From: Micromonospora coriariae
Lineage (GTDB): Bacteria; Actinomycetota; Actinomycetes; Mycobacteriales; Micromonosporaceae
Direction: 5' to 3'
DNA: 64,000 nucleotides
Assembly: GCF_900091455.1 (NCBI RefSeq)
Contig: NZ_LT607412.1
Location: 2,232,001 to 2,296,000, forward strand
The notes beneath the pieces were generated by a model. That model saw only the letters and a program-made list of their open reading frames with translations, was not told the origin of the DNA and made no database searches. Below are positions 24,071 to 33,707 of this stretch, piece after piece. How positions within the stretch are numbered: the stretch's first letter is position 1; the number at the start of each line of letters is the position of its first letter. The position numbers and the translations under genes are program-made.

Positions 24071-25414
24071 ATGGTCGGCACGGCACCGCTCACCGCCCGC
24101 TGGTCCAACTGGGCCGGTAACCAGCGTGGCAGCGCCACCGCAATCCTCCGCCCCGGCTCGCCGGCCGACGTCGCCGAGGCCGTGCGAGCCGCCGCCGCCA
24201 CCGGCGGCCGGATCCGGGTGGCCGGCAGCGGCCACTCGTTCACCGCCATCGCGCTCGCCGACGACCGGCGAATGGAACTGTCCGAGCTCGACACCTTGGT
24301 CAGTGTCGACGTCGAGCGCAGGCTCGTCACCGTACCTGCGGGGATGACCCTGCACACCCTCAACGGCCTGCTCGCCCGACACTGCCTCGCCCTGCCCAAC
24401 CTCGGCGACATCGACGCCCAGACGGTCGCCGGGGCGATCTCCACGGGCACCCACGGCACCGGCGCCGGCTTTGGCTGCCTGTCCACCTTCGTCGAGGCGA
24501 TCACTCTGGTCACCGGCACCGGGGAGGTGCTGCGCTGCTCCGCCGACGAACACCCGGACGTCTTCGCCGCCGCCCGGGTGTCGCTCGGCGCGCTCGGTGT
24601 GCTGGTCGAGGTGACCCTGCGCTGCGTGGACGCCTTCGTGCTGCACGCACACGAACGCCCGGCCGCGCTGGCCGACGTGCTCGACGACCTGCCGGCACTG
24701 ATCGGCGACCACGACCACGCCGAGTTCTACTGGTTCCCCTACACCTCCCGGGTCCAGGTCAAGACCAACGACCGGGTACCCGCCAACGACCGCCCACTGC
24801 CCAAATGGCGCGGCTGGCTGGACGACGACTTCCTGGCCAACACCGTCTTCGCCGGCGCCTGCCGGCTCGGCCGGGCCGTGCCGCCGCTGGCCCCGAGGAT
24901 CAGCGCCGTCTCCGCCCGCGCGCTCACCGAACGCCGGTACACCGGCCGCTCCGACCGGGTGTTCTGCACCCCGCGCCGGGTCCGCTTCGTGGAGATGGAG
25001 TACGGCCTGCCTCGCGAGGCGCTACCCGAGGCGCTGGCGGCGCTCCGGCGGATCGTGGACGGGCTGCCGTTCAAGGTGCTCTTCCCGGTGGAGGTGCGGT
25101 TCACCGCCGCCGACGACATCTGGCTGTCGCACGGCTACGGCCGGGACTCCGCGTACATCGCCGTGCACCAGTACGTCGGCATGCCGTACGAGCCGTACTT
25201 CCAGGCCTTCGAGGAGGTGGCCGCCGGACTGGGCGGCCGCCCGCACTGGGGCAAGCTGCACTACCGCGACGCCGCCTCGCTGGCCGGCGCGTACCCGCGC
25301 TTCGCCGACTTCCAGGCCGTCCGCGACCGCCTGGACCCCGACCGCGTCTTCACCAACCCCCACCTCGACCGCGTCCTCGGTGGCGGCGCTCAGCCGCCCG
25401 ACGCCACCACCTGA
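24071..25414 (+). CDS. FAD-linked oxidoreductase, D-arabinono-1,4-lactone oxidase/alditol oxidase family
   Basis: The 447-aa protein has an N-terminal PCMH-type FAD domain with the covalent-FAD motif AGSGHSFTAIALAD (His at residue 55), NLGDIDAQTVAGAISTGTHGTG and SLGALGVLVEVTLRC. The C-terminal ALO domain runs through FPYTSRVQVKTND, DDIWLSHGYGRDSAYIAVHQY and HWGKLHYRDAASL, ending DPDRVFTNPHLDRVLG. Relatives oxidise aldonolactones or alditols with O2 and make H2O2. GAGGAG 5 nt upstream of the ATG fixes the start; the longer open frame reads through the TetR promoter. The 3' end overlaps the convergent capA gene by 25 bp. Confidence 0.88.
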   Translation: MVGTAPLTARWSNWAGNQRGSATAILRPGSPADVAEAVRAAAATGGRIRVAGSGHSFTAIALADDRRMELSELDTLVSVDVERRLVTVPAGMTLHTLNGLLARHCLALPNLGDIDAQTVAGAISTGTHGTGAGFGCLSTFVEAITLVTGTGEVLRCSADEHPDVFAAARVSLGALGVLVEVTLRCVDAFVLHAHERPAALADVLDDLPALIGDHDHAEFYWFPYTSRVQVKTNDRVPANDRPLPKWRGWLDDDFLANTVFAGACRLGRAVPPLAPRISAVSARALTERRYTGRSDRVFCTPRRVRFVEMEYGLPREALPEALAALRRIVDGLPFKVLFPVEVRFTAADDIWLSHGYGRDSAYIAVHQYVGMPYEPYFQAFEEVAAGLGGRPHWGKLHYRDAASLAGAYPRFADFQAVRDRLDPDRVFTNPHLDRVLGGGAQPPDATT

Positions 25415-26616
25415 TCCGGACCGGCGCCGAGGGACCGGACGTAGCCGAGCACCCGCTGGTACGCCGCCCGGTATTCGCCCCGCAGAGCCGGCGGGGTAGC
25501 CGGGTCGGCCAGCGCTGCGGTCAGGTCGACCAGCCGGAGGGCCGGTGCCAGGTCGGTCCAGGTTGGCAGCGCCTCCATCCGGGTCACCGTCCAGCGCCCC
25601 GGGGCGGTCTCGGTGAAGGTCGCCCGCGCCATCACACCCTCGCGGTTGTCGTCGATCGGCTCCGCGTGCCGCGCCAGTTCGTTGCCCATGCCGAAGACCA
25701 CCCACTTGTCGCCGAAGCGCTGGAACGGCTGGACCACGTGGGCGTGGTGGCCCAGGATGAGGTCCACGTCGGGCGAAGAGATCAACTGCTGTGCCCAGGC
25801 CCGCTGGTCGGCGTCCGGCAGGTGCTGGTACTCCGTACCCCAGTGCAGGCTGAGCACGACGATGTCGGCGCCGGCGGCGCGCGCCTCGTGGGCGGCGGCG
25901 AGGATCTCGGGCGGATCGATCAGGTTGGCCAGCCACGGCTGGCCCGGCGGACGGCTCAACCCGTTGAAGTTCAGGCTGTACGCCAGGTGGGCGATGCGGA
26001 CGTCGCCGACCTGGTAGATCCGGGGCGTGGCCGCCTCGGCGGCGCTGCGCGCGCTGCCCGTGTGCCCCAGCCCGGCGGCGTCGAGCGCGCGGACCGTCCG
26101 AGCCACCCCGTCGGCGCCCTGGTCGAGGGTGTGGTTGGAGGCGGTCGAGCAGCCGTCGAACCCGGCGCCGCGCAGCCCCTCGAGCACCTGCGGGGGCGCG
26201 TTGAACGACGGATAGCCGGCGAACGGGCCGGCGGGATCGGCCAGTGGCGTTTCGAGGTGGCACAGCGCCAGGTCGGCGCCACCGACGGCTGGGGCGATCC
26301 CGGCGAACATCGGTGCGAAATCCAGGCGGCCGGCCCGGGCGCCGTCCCGACGCGCCTGGTCGGTCACAGCGGGATGGACCAGAACGTCACCCGCGGCGAC
26401 GAGTCGCACGGTCCGCCGGTTGGCGGCATCCCGGGTCGGCCCGGTGGACGACACCGGGGCGGCGGTCTGCGGGGCAGCCTGTGACACGGTGGCCCCGGCC
26501 GGCGCGGAGCTCTCGGCGTCCATCGCCCAGGTGCCGACTGCGGCCACGGCAAGCAGCAACGCTCCCGCCGAGGCGCTGACGAGGACACGGCGACGCGTGG
26601 CAGCGGTGGCGAACAT
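25390..26616 (-). CDS. CapA family (poly-gamma-glutamate synthesis-type) metallophosphoesterase-fold protein
   Basis: The 408-aa protein starts with a basic N-terminus and a hydrophobic export/anchor helix (RRRVLVSASAGALLLAVAAVGTW), then a low-complexity linker. The CapA domain has VRLVAAGDVLVHP, ALCHLETPLAD, STASNHTLDQGADG, DIVVLSLHWGTEY and LILGHHAHVVQPFQ, the Asp/His/Asn metal-type motifs of the family. It is probably an extracytoplasmic, membrane-tethered protein. CapA of Bacillus takes part in poly-gamma-glutamate assembly, but actinomycete homologues without capBC have no known role, and no capBC is seen here. Confidence 0.85.
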   Translation of the reverse strand: MFATAATRRRVLVSASAGALLLAVAAVGTWAMDAESSAPAGATVSQAAPQTAAPVSSTGPTRDAANRRTVRLVAAGDVLVHPAVTDQARRDGARAGRLDFAPMFAGIAPAVGGADLALCHLETPLADPAGPFAGYPSFNAPPQVLEGLRGAGFDGCSTASNHTLDQGADGVARTVRALDAAGLGHTGSARSAAEAATPRIYQVGDVRIAHLAYSLNFNGLSRPPGQPWLANLIDPPEILAAAHEARAAGADIVVLSLHWGTEYQHLPDADQRAWAQQLISSPDVDLILGHHAHVVQPFQRFGDKWVVFGMGNELARHAEPIDDNREGVMARATFTETAPGRWTVTRMEALPTWTDLAPALRLVDLTAALADPATPPALRGEYRAAYQRVLGYVRSLGAGPDQVVASGG

Positions 26617-26696
26617 CCCCTCACGTTAGGGAACCTCCACCAAGCCCTCGTCCTAAATGGGACGTTTCATCCATTAGGGACAGGGGCCGGTGACCG

Positions 26697-29537
26697 TCAC
26701 TCCTCGGCGGGCCGGGCGGCGGCGGCCTTCTTCGGGGCCGCCTTCTTCGCCGGGGCCGCCTTCCTGGCAGTGGTCGCCTTGGCGGTCGTGGTCTTCTTCG
26801 CGGCGGTGGACTTGCTGGCAGCGGCCGTCTTCTTGGTGGCCGTGGCCTTCTTCGCCGGAGCCTTCTTCGCCACCGCCTTCTTCTTCGGCGCCGGACCCTT
26901 GGCCCGCTTCTCGGCCAGCATTTCCGACGCTTCCTCGATGGTCAGCGCCTCCGGGGTCTGCGCACGCCGCAGCGACGCGTTGAACTCCCCGTCGGTGACG
27001 TACGGGCCGAACCGGCCGTCCTTGATCACCAGCGGCTTCTCGGTCAACGGGTCGACGCCCATCTCCCGCAGCGGCGGTGCCGCAGCCCGTCGTCCACGGG
27101 CCTTGGGGGCGGCCAGCAGCGCCAGCGCCTCGTCCAGGCCGACAGTGAACATCTGCTCCTCGGACTCCAGCGACCGGAACTCCTCGCCCCGCTTGACGTA
27201 CGGGCCGTAGCGGCCGTTGTTGGCGAACACCTCGACCCCGTCGGGCGCGACGCCGACCAGCCGGGGCAGGCTGAGCAGCTTGAGCGCGTCCTCGAGGGTC
27301 AACGAGTCCGGCGTCTGGGAGCGCAGCAGCGAGGACTTCCGCTCGCCGCTGGACACGTACGGGCCGAACCGGCCGGACTTGAGCACGATCGGCTCGCCGG
27401 TGCCCGGGTCGTCGCCGAGCTTGCGCTCGCCGCTGCCACCGAGGAACAGCTCGTGCACCTTCTCCGGGGTCAGCTCATCCGGGGCCAGCCCCTCGGGGAT
27501 CGGCGCCCGGTCACCCTGGGTGCCACCCTCCTCGCCCTCGGCCGGTGCCGCCGCCTCGCCGCCGGGCAGCTCCCGCTGGAGGTACGGCCCGTACCGGCCC
27601 ACCCGGACCACGACCTCCCGGCCGTCGTCGTCGGTGAAGAGCGGGATGGAGTTGACGCTGCGCGCGTCGATGTCGCTGAGGTTCTCGGTGACCAGCTTCT
27701 TGAGCCCACCGGAGCGAGCGATGCCCTGGTCGCCGGCACCGTTGGCGCCGCCGAAGTAGAACGCGGTGAGAAAGTCGACGGCCGCGTGGTCACCGCCGGC
27801 GATCTCGTCCAGCTCGTTCTCCATAGTGGCGGTGAAGTCGTAGTCGATGAGGCGCGGGTAGTGCCGCTCCATCAGGCCGATCACCGCGAAGGCCAGGAAG
27901 GTCGGGATCATCGCCTGGCCGCGCTTGGTGACGTACCCCCGGTCCTGGATCGTCTGCATGATCGACGCGTACGTGGACGGACGGCCGATGCCCAGCTCTT
28001 CCAGTGCCTTGACCAGCGACGCCTCCGTGTAGCGCGACGGCGGCTGGGTGTGGTGGCCCTGCGCGGCCAGCTCGTCGGCGGTCAGCGGCTGGTCCTTGAC
28101 CAGGGTGGGCAGGCGGCGCTCGGCGTCCTCGGCCTCAGCGTTCTCGTCGTCGCTGGACTCGACGTACGCGCGCAGGAAGCCCGGGTCGGTGATGGTCTTG
28201 CCGGTGGCGCCGAAGTCGGCTTCCTCCTGGGAGGTGGAGACCGCGCGGATGCGCACCGAGACGCTGGAGCCGACGGCGTCGGTCATCTGCGACGCGATGG
28301 TGCGCCGCCAGATCAGCTCGTAGAGCTTGAACTCCTCGGCGGACAGCTCCTTGGCCACCTCGCCCGGGGTGCGGAAGTTGTCCCCCGCCGGGCGGATCGC
28401 CTCGTGCGCCTCCTGCGCGTTCTTCACCTTGCCGGTGTAGCGGCGCGGCTCCGGTGGCACGCTGCGCTCGCCGTACAGCTCGACGATCTGCCGGCGGGCC
28501 GCCGAGATGGCGGTCTCCGACAGGTTCACCGAGTCGGTACGCATATAGGTGATGTAGCCGTTCTCGTACAGGCGCTGCGCCGTGCGCATCGTCTGCTGCG
28601 ACGACAGGCGCAGCTTGCGGGCCGCCTCCTGCTGGAGCGTGGAGGTGATGAACGGCGCGTACGGGCGGCGGCGGTAGGGCTTCTCCTCGACCCGGGTGAC
28701 GGTGAACGGCCGTCCCTCGAGCCGGGCCGCCAGCCCACGGGCGCCGCCCTCGTCCAGGTGCACGACGCCGGCCCCGGGCTTCACCCGGCCGGTGGTCGGC
28801 TCGAAGTCCTTGCCGGTGGCGATCCGGTCGCCGTTCAGCGCGATCAGGGTGGCGTTGAACGCGCGCGGCCCCTCGCCGGCGTTCGCCACTGCGAGAGTGG
28901 CCAGGATGTCCCAGTATTCAGCGGTGCGGAAAGCCATCCGCTGCCGCTCCCGCTCGACCACGATCCGGGTCGCCACGGACTGCACCCGGCCCGCCGAGAG
29001 CTTCGGCATGACCTTCTTCCACAGCACCGGGGAGACCTCGTAGCCGTAGAGCCGGTCGAGGATCCGCCGAGCCTCCTGCGCGTCGACCAGATCGCGGTCG
29101 ATCTCCCGGGGGTTGGCCACCGCCGCCTGGATCGCCGGCTTGGTGATCTCGTGGAAGACCATCCGCTTGACCGGCACCTTCGGCTTGAGCGTCTCCACCA
29201 GGTGCCAGGCGATCGCCTCGCCCTCGCGGTCCTCATCAGTCGCCAGGAAGATCTCGTCGACCTCCTTGGCCAGCTTCACCAGCTTGCTGATCTGCTGCTT
29301 GCGGTCGGCGGAGACGACGTAGAGCGCGTGGAAGCCGTTGTCCACGTCCACCCCGAGGCGGGCCCACGCCTCGCCCTTGTACTTGGCCGGCACGTCGGCG
29401 GCGTTGCGTGGCAGGTCGCGGACGTGACCGAAGCTGGCCTCCACGACGTACCCCGGGCCGAGGTAGCCCGAGATCGTCTTGGCCTTCGCCGGTGACTCGA
29501 CGATGACCAGACGGGTGGTTCCAGCGTTGCTCGGCAC
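26697..29537 (-). CDS. topA: DNA topoisomerase I (type IA)
   Basis: The 946-aa protein has the TOPRIM domain at the N-terminus (RLVIVESPAKAKTISGYLG and EIFLATDEDREGEAIAWHL, with DxDxxxE-type acids). The core follows, with the active-site Tyr in GYITYMRTDSVNLS (about residue 330) and RPSTYASIMQTIQDRGYV. Instead of zinc fingers, the C-terminus has repeated R/K-x-GR-[FY]-GPYV-type Topo_C repeats and a Lys/Ala tail (about the last 60 residues). Such tails are typical of actinobacterial TopA and aid processivity. The GTG at 29537 follows GGGGAGAG. The enzyme relaxes negative supercoils. Confidence 0.95.
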   Translation of the reverse strand: MPSNAGTTRLVIVESPAKAKTISGYLGPGYVVEASFGHVRDLPRNAADVPAKYKGEAWARLGVDVDNGFHALYVVSADRKQQISKLVKLAKEVDEIFLATDEDREGEAIAWHLVETLKPKVPVKRMVFHEITKPAIQAAVANPREIDRDLVDAQEARRILDRLYGYEVSPVLWKKVMPKLSAGRVQSVATRIVVERERQRMAFRTAEYWDILATLAVANAGEGPRAFNATLIALNGDRIATGKDFEPTTGRVKPGAGVVHLDEGGARGLAARLEGRPFTVTRVEEKPYRRRPYAPFITSTLQQEAARKLRLSSQQTMRTAQRLYENGYITYMRTDSVNLSETAISAARRQIVELYGERSVPPEPRRYTGKVKNAQEAHEAIRPAGDNFRTPGEVAKELSAEEFKLYELIWRRTIASQMTDAVGSSVSVRIRAVSTSQEEADFGATGKTITDPGFLRAYVESSDDENAEAEDAERRLPTLVKDQPLTADELAAQGHHTQPPSRYTEASLVKALEELGIGRPSTYASIMQTIQDRGYVTKRGQAMIPTFLAFAVIGLMERHYPRLIDYDFTATMENELDEIAGGDHAAVDFLTAFYFGGANGAGDQGIARSGGLKKLVTENLSDIDARSVNSIPLFTDDDGREVVVRVGRYGPYLQRELPGGEAAAPAEGEEGGTQGDRAPIPEGLAPDELTPEKVHELFLGGSGERKLGDDPGTGEPIVLKSGRFGPYVSSGERKSSLLRSQTPDSLTLEDALKLLSLPRLVGVAPDGVEVFANNGRYGPYVKRGEEFRSLESEEQMFTVGLDEALALLAAPKARGRRAAAPPLREMGVDPLTEKPLVIKDGRFGPYVTDGEFNASLRRAQTPEALTIEEASEMLAEKRAKGPAPKKKAVAKKAPAKKATATKKTAAASKSTAAKKTTTAKATTARKAAPAKKAAPKKAAAARPAEE

Positions 29538-29874
29538 GTCTCTCCCCGACCTCACTCCTGCTCGTGGTCTGCCGGCGCCCGGACAGCGACCGCTCTCGAC
29601 CCCGCCGTCGCACCGGCGGTCCGGATGTCCAACGTAACGCGCCGTCCGCGTTTCGGGTTTCGCGGGCGGCAATCCGCTCCGGCGCGGCGGTCTGTTCCCG
29701 CCCCGCCGCGCTCGGCACTGCCGGACGGCGCCACCGTACACCGTGGGTAGGGCTCGAAGCGGGTCACTGTGACGATGGCGGACCGTCGGCCGAGGTCCGA
29801 CCCGCCCGTTTTCCGCCCGGATCAACCCGCCGGCTGTCCGGCACCAGACACCCGCTGCCTCCCGCCGAACCGCG

Positions 29875-29946
29875 TCGATCATGGCCTTGTGGTGGCGTTT
29901 TGACCCCGGACGAGCAATACGTCCACCAGCGCACCTTCATGATCGA
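29875..29946. repeat. Imperfect TCGATCATG...CATGATCGA palindromic repeat
   Basis: TCGATCATGGCCTTGTGGTGG (29875-29895) and CCACCAGCGCACCTTCATGATCGA (29923-29946) form an imperfect stem around a 27-nt centre containing TTTTGACC. The outer 9 bp match the palindrome at 15616-15676. It lies in the 420-bp gap upstream of topA, beside the stop of the next leftward gene. Confidence 0.65.
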
Positions 29947-29959
29947 CCCGGGTGCGGGG

Positions 29960-30709
29960 CTAGGGAAGGGGTGGCCAGGCTTCGGTGGGCGCTGTGCGCG
30001 GGGGGTCGCCGACCAGCTCCGCGAGCCGGGCCAGGGGGCGGCGGCCGGTGATCCGGTAAGCCGGGCCGCCATCGGCCGGGCCCAGCAGCGTGCCGGCGAG
30101 CCCGACGGCGGCGAGCGCCGTGCCGACCGGGCCCCAGCACTCCTGGTCGTCGGCCCCGAGCCGGAGCAGGAAGCTGTCGGGCGGCTCCGGCGTCCCGGCG
30201 GCGGCGAGCCACAGCCGCAGCCGCCGGCCGGTCAGGTGAAAGGTGGCCGGCGGGCGTTTCGTCGGGCCGTGCAGCCAGGCGACCGCGAGCGGCTTCAGGA
30301 CCCGGGTGTACGAGGTACGGACGGCGTGTCGCGCGTCCCCGGTCGGCTCCCAGCTCGCCGCCAGCCCGCGCAGCGCCAACTCCGCGACCAGCACGTGCAC
30401 CCGCCAGGCGGCGTCCACGTGCACCGAGAGGCGGGCGGTGCCGCCCATCCGCACCATCTCGCCCGGCCCGGCGAGCAGCCCGGCCAGGTCGGCGACCGTC
30501 GGTTCGGCCGCCTCCGCGCCGAAGAAGACCAGCTGGCGCCCCGTGTCGTCGGTCTGCGCCGGCCCGGAGGGCGGCCCGCTCGACCCCTGTCGGGTCGGGC
30601 CGCTCCGCCGTCGCGTTGGCTCGGCAGCCGGCGGGTCCGGCTCGGGCGCCGGGAACAGCGCCGGGGGCGGCTGCGCCGCTCCGGTGTCGCCGAGCCCGCT
30701 CAGCGACAC
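29960..30709 (-). CDS. Conserved hypothetical protein
   Basis: The 249-aa product has a disordered Pro/Arg-rich N-terminus (about residues 1-55). A globular part follows with VRMGGTARLSVHVDAAWRVHVLVAELALRGL, HAVRTSYTRVLKPLAVAWLHGPTKRPP and FHLTGRRLRLWLAAAG. No signal peptide, membrane helix or catalytic motif is evident and I recognise no named family. The GTG start overlaps the 3' end of the upstream lipoprotein gene by 10 bp, suggesting co-expression. Confidence 0.65.
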   Translation of the reverse strand: MSLSGLGDTGAAQPPPALFPAPEPDPPAAEPTRRRSGPTRQGSSGPPSGPAQTDDTGRQLVFFGAEAAEPTVADLAGLLAGPGEMVRMGGTARLSVHVDAAWRVHVLVAELALRGLAASWEPTGDARHAVRTSYTRVLKPLAVAWLHGPTKRPPATFHLTGRRLRLWLAAAGTPEPPDSFLLRLGADDQECWGPVGTALAAVGLAGTLLGPADGGPAYRITGRRPLARLAELVGDPPRTAPTEAWPPLP

Positions 30710-31242
30710 TCCGGCACCTCGTCGAAGGCTTGTTTCAGCTCCTCGGAGTTGAGCCGGCTGGTGTCCAGCGCGCTGGCGTCGTACTCCTTGTTGAGGGTGT
30801 CCACCGCGGCCCGCACGCCGTCGTAGAAGACGGTCGGCTCGCCGGTGCCCAACTTGTCGATGGTGTCCCGGGCCCGGCCGTAGGCGTCCCGCATCTTTCC
30901 CAGGGAGCTGCGGAAACCGGCGGAGATGGCCTCGCCGTTGTCCGTCTCCGGGACGCCGGCCTGCTCCACCTTGCGGCGCGCGGTCTCGCTGGCCTGCTCC
31001 GCCCCACCGAAGAGCCGCACCAGGTTCTCCTTGGCCTGCGCCGGCGTGGTCTGCGCGGTCATCTGCTCATCCGTGCTGCTGGTCAACTTGCTGATCTCGG
31101 AGCGCCACGGGGTGAGCGCACCGCAGACCGTGGCCGCCCAGGCCCGTGGGCTGGGCCCGCCACCGCAGCCGGAGAGGACGACGACGAGCGTGGCCAGGAC
31201 CACCGTGAGCTTTCCGGCGGCAGACGCCTGGCACGTACGCAT
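30700..31242 (-). CDS. Putative lipoprotein
   Basis: The 180-aa product has a lipoprotein signal peptide (KLTVVLATLVVVLSGCGGG, lipobox LSGC, Cys 26). A soluble, mostly helical domain follows (WRSEISKLTSSTDEQMTAQT, ENLVRLFGGAEQASETARRKV, YGRARDTIDKLG), ending with a Cys near the C-terminus. It would be diacylated and held on the outer face of the membrane. No family is recognised. The ATG at 31242 gives a standard-length signal; the ATG at 31278 is an alternative. It overlaps the next gene. Confidence 0.7.
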   Translation of the reverse strand: MRTCQASAAGKLTVVLATLVVVLSGCGGGPSPRAWAATVCGALTPWRSEISKLTSSTDEQMTAQTTPAQAKENLVRLFGGAEQASETARRKVEQAGVPETDNGEAISAGFRSSLGKMRDAYGRARDTIDKLGTGEPTVFYDGVRAAVDTLNKEYDASALDTSRLNSEELKQAFDEVPECR

Positions 31243-31358
31243 GCGTTGCAGCGTACGACCTCCGCCCAGGCGTGGCACCGGTCAGACGGCCCCGGAGGAG
31301 GAACGGACGGTCCCCGGCCGGCGTGGCACGCCGACCGGGGACCCGGTGCCGAGGATGG

Positions 31359-33707
31359 TCAGGCGTTGACCGTCTCCGGCCGGTGGTCCGTGCTGCCCGC
31401 ACCGGTGTCGGAGTCGTCCATCGCGATGCCCTTGCGCTTGCTGAACACCACCGACGCCACGATGATCAGCGTGGCCACCACCGCGATGGCCACCCGCACG
31501 GGGGTGTTCCGGTCGTCGCCGATGCTGAACGCCACCACGGCCGGCGCGATCAGCAGCGAGACCAGGTTCATCACCTTGAGCAGCGGGTTGATGGCCGGGC
31601 CGGCGGTGTCCTTGAACGGGTCACCGACGGTGTCGCCGATGACCGTCGCGGAGTGCGCCTCGGAGCCCTTGCCCCCGTACGCGCCGTCCTCCACCAGCTT
31701 CTTGGCGTTGTCCCAGGCACCACCGGAGTTGGCCAGGAAGACAGCCATCAGCGTGCCGGCCCCGATCGCCCCGGCCAGGTACGCCGCGAGCGCGCCGGGC
31801 CCGAGGCCGAAGCCGACCGCGATCGGCGCCAGGATGGCGAGCAGGCCCGGGGTCATCAGCTCGCGCTGTGCGTCCCGGGTGCAGATGTCCACGACCTTGC
31901 CGTACTCCGGGCGCTGCGTGCGGTCCATGATGCCGGGCAGCTCACGGAACTGCCGGCGAACCTCCATCACGACGGCACCCGCCGAGCGGGACACCGCGTT
32001 GATGGCCAGCCCGGAGAAGAGGAACACCACCGCCGCACCGATGATCAGGCCGACCAGGTTGCGCGGGTTGGCCACGTTCAGCGAGTTGAGGATCTCCGTC
32101 CCGACGTCGCCCACACCAGCGTCCGCGTACGCGCTGCGCAGCGAGTCGGTGTACGAGCCGAACAGCGCGGTCGCGGCGAGCACCGCGGTGGCGATCGCGA
32201 TGCCCTTGGTGATCGCCTTGGTGGTGTTGCCGACCGCGTCCAGCTCGGTCAGTGTGCGAGCGCCGTGCTCGTCGATGTCACCGGACATCTCGGCGATGCC
32301 CTGGGCGTTGTCGGAGATCGGCCCGAAGGTGTCCATCGCGACGATCACGCCGACCGTGGTGAGCAGGCCGGTACCGGCCAGCGCCACCGCGAACAGCGAC
32401 AGCGTGATGGAACTGCCGCCGAGCAGGAACGCGCCGAAGACGCCGGCCCCGATCAGCAGTGCCGAGTAGACCGCGGACTCCAGGCCGATGCTGATGCCGG
32501 CCAGGATCACGGTGGCCGCACCGGTCTGCGAGCTCTTGCCGATGTCCTGCACCGGGCGCCGGTTGGTCTCGGTGAAGTAGCCGGTCAGTGCCTGGATCGC
32601 GGCGGCCAGCACGATGCCGATCACCACCGCGCCGATGGCCACCAGCCGCGGGTTGCGGTCGACGTCGGTGAGCCCACCCTCGAACTCGGCGAAGGTCGCC
32701 GGCAGGTAGGCGTAGGCGGCGATCGCCACCAGCACCGCGGAGAGCACCGCCGAGATGTAGAAGGCCCGGTTGATCGCGGTCAGGGCGTTGCGGTCGGACG
32801 AGCGCAGCCGGGTGATGAAGACGCCGAAGATCGCGACCAGCACGCCGATGGTGGAGATGATCAGCGGGAAGACCAGGCCGTCCTCGCCGAACGCGGCGCG
32901 ACCGAGGATCAGGGCGGCGACCAGCGTGACCGCGTACGACTCGAACAGGTCGGCGGCCATGCCGGCGCAGTCACCGACGTTGTCGCCCACGTTGTCGGCG
33001 ATGGTGGCGGCGTTGCGCGGGTCGTCCTCCGGGATGCCCTGCTCGACCTTGCCGACCAGGTCGGCGCCGACGTCAGCGGCCTTGGTGAAGATGCCGCCGC
33101 CGACCCGCATGAACATGGCGAGCAGCGCGGCGCCGAAGCCGAAGCCCTCCAGCACGGTCGGCGCGTCGCCCCGGTAGACCAGGACGACAAGCGCGGCGCC
33201 GAACAGGCCGAGGCCGACGGTGAGGAAGCCCACCACGCCACCGGTGCGGAAGGCGATCTTCATGGCGGCCTCGCGGCCACCCTGTCGCTCCCGGGCGGCG
33301 GCGGCCACGCGCAGGTTGGCGCGGGTGGCCAGCCACATGCCGGCACCACCGATGGACGCGCTGAACAGGGCGCCCACCACGAAGAAGAGCGAGCGGCCGA
33401 ACTTCACAGCGGTCTCGCTGCCGTCGGTGTCGTGCACCGGCAGCAGGAAGAGCAGCACCACGGCGATGACAACGAAGATCGCCAGAGTGCGGAATTGGCG
33501 GAGCAGGTAGGCAGAGGCGCCCTCCTGGACCGCCCCCGAGATCTCCTGCATGTTGGTGGTGCCCTTGCCGGCTGCCAGCACCGCCTTTGTCAGGGCGGCG
33601 GCGAAGACGAGCGCCACCAGCGCGATTACCGCAGCGATGACGACGTACGTGACATTGCTTCCGGTAAGGGAAAGCCCGCCGCCGTCGGCGGCCAAGGTCT
33701 CGGACAT
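31359..33707 (-). CDS. hppA: Membrane H+-translocating pyrophosphatase, K+-independent type
   Basis: The 782-aa protein has about 16 membrane helices and the M-PPase signatures: GGGIFTKAADVGADLVGKVE with the following EDDPRNAATIADNVGDNVGDCAGMAADLFESY (PPi/Mg site), MDTFGPISDNAQGIAEMS, and DTVGDPFKDTAGPAINPL near the C-terminus. The segment GNTTKAITKG carries Lys where K+-dependent enzymes have Ala, so by the known rule it is a K+-independent proton pump. It hydrolyses PPi and acidifies outside the cell. The ATG at 33707 follows AGGAGG by 7-8 nt. In Streptomyces the homologue also lies beside bldG. Confidence 0.95.
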   Translation of the reverse strand: MSETLAADGGGLSLTGSNVTYVVIAAVIALVALVFAAALTKAVLAAGKGTTNMQEISGAVQEGASAYLLRQFRTLAIFVVIAVVLLFLLPVHDTDGSETAVKFGRSLFFVVGALFSASIGGAGMWLATRANLRVAAAARERQGGREAAMKIAFRTGGVVGFLTVGLGLFGAALVVLVYRGDAPTVLEGFGFGAALLAMFMRVGGGIFTKAADVGADLVGKVEQGIPEDDPRNAATIADNVGDNVGDCAGMAADLFESYAVTLVAALILGRAAFGEDGLVFPLIISTIGVLVAIFGVFITRLRSSDRNALTAINRAFYISAVLSAVLVAIAAYAYLPATFAEFEGGLTDVDRNPRLVAIGAVVIGIVLAAAIQALTGYFTETNRRPVQDIGKSSQTGAATVILAGISIGLESAVYSALLIGAGVFGAFLLGGSSITLSLFAVALAGTGLLTTVGVIVAMDTFGPISDNAQGIAEMSGDIDEHGARTLTELDAVGNTTKAITKGIAIATAVLAATALFGSYTDSLRSAYADAGVGDVGTEILNSLNVANPRNLVGLIIGAAVVFLFSGLAINAVSRSAGAVVMEVRRQFRELPGIMDRTQRPEYGKVVDICTRDAQRELMTPGLLAILAPIAVGFGLGPGALAAYLAGAIGAGTLMAVFLANSGGAWDNAKKLVEDGAYGGKGSEAHSATVIGDTVGDPFKDTAGPAINPLLKVMNLVSLLIAPAVVAFSIGDDRNTPVRVAIAVVATLIIVASVVFSKRKGIAMDDSDTGAGSTDHRPETVNA

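Noticed and set aside
27453..29495. Long plus-strand open frame opposite topA
   Set aside because: It is antisense to a clear topoisomerase I gene, and its composition is typical of a GC-driven shadow.
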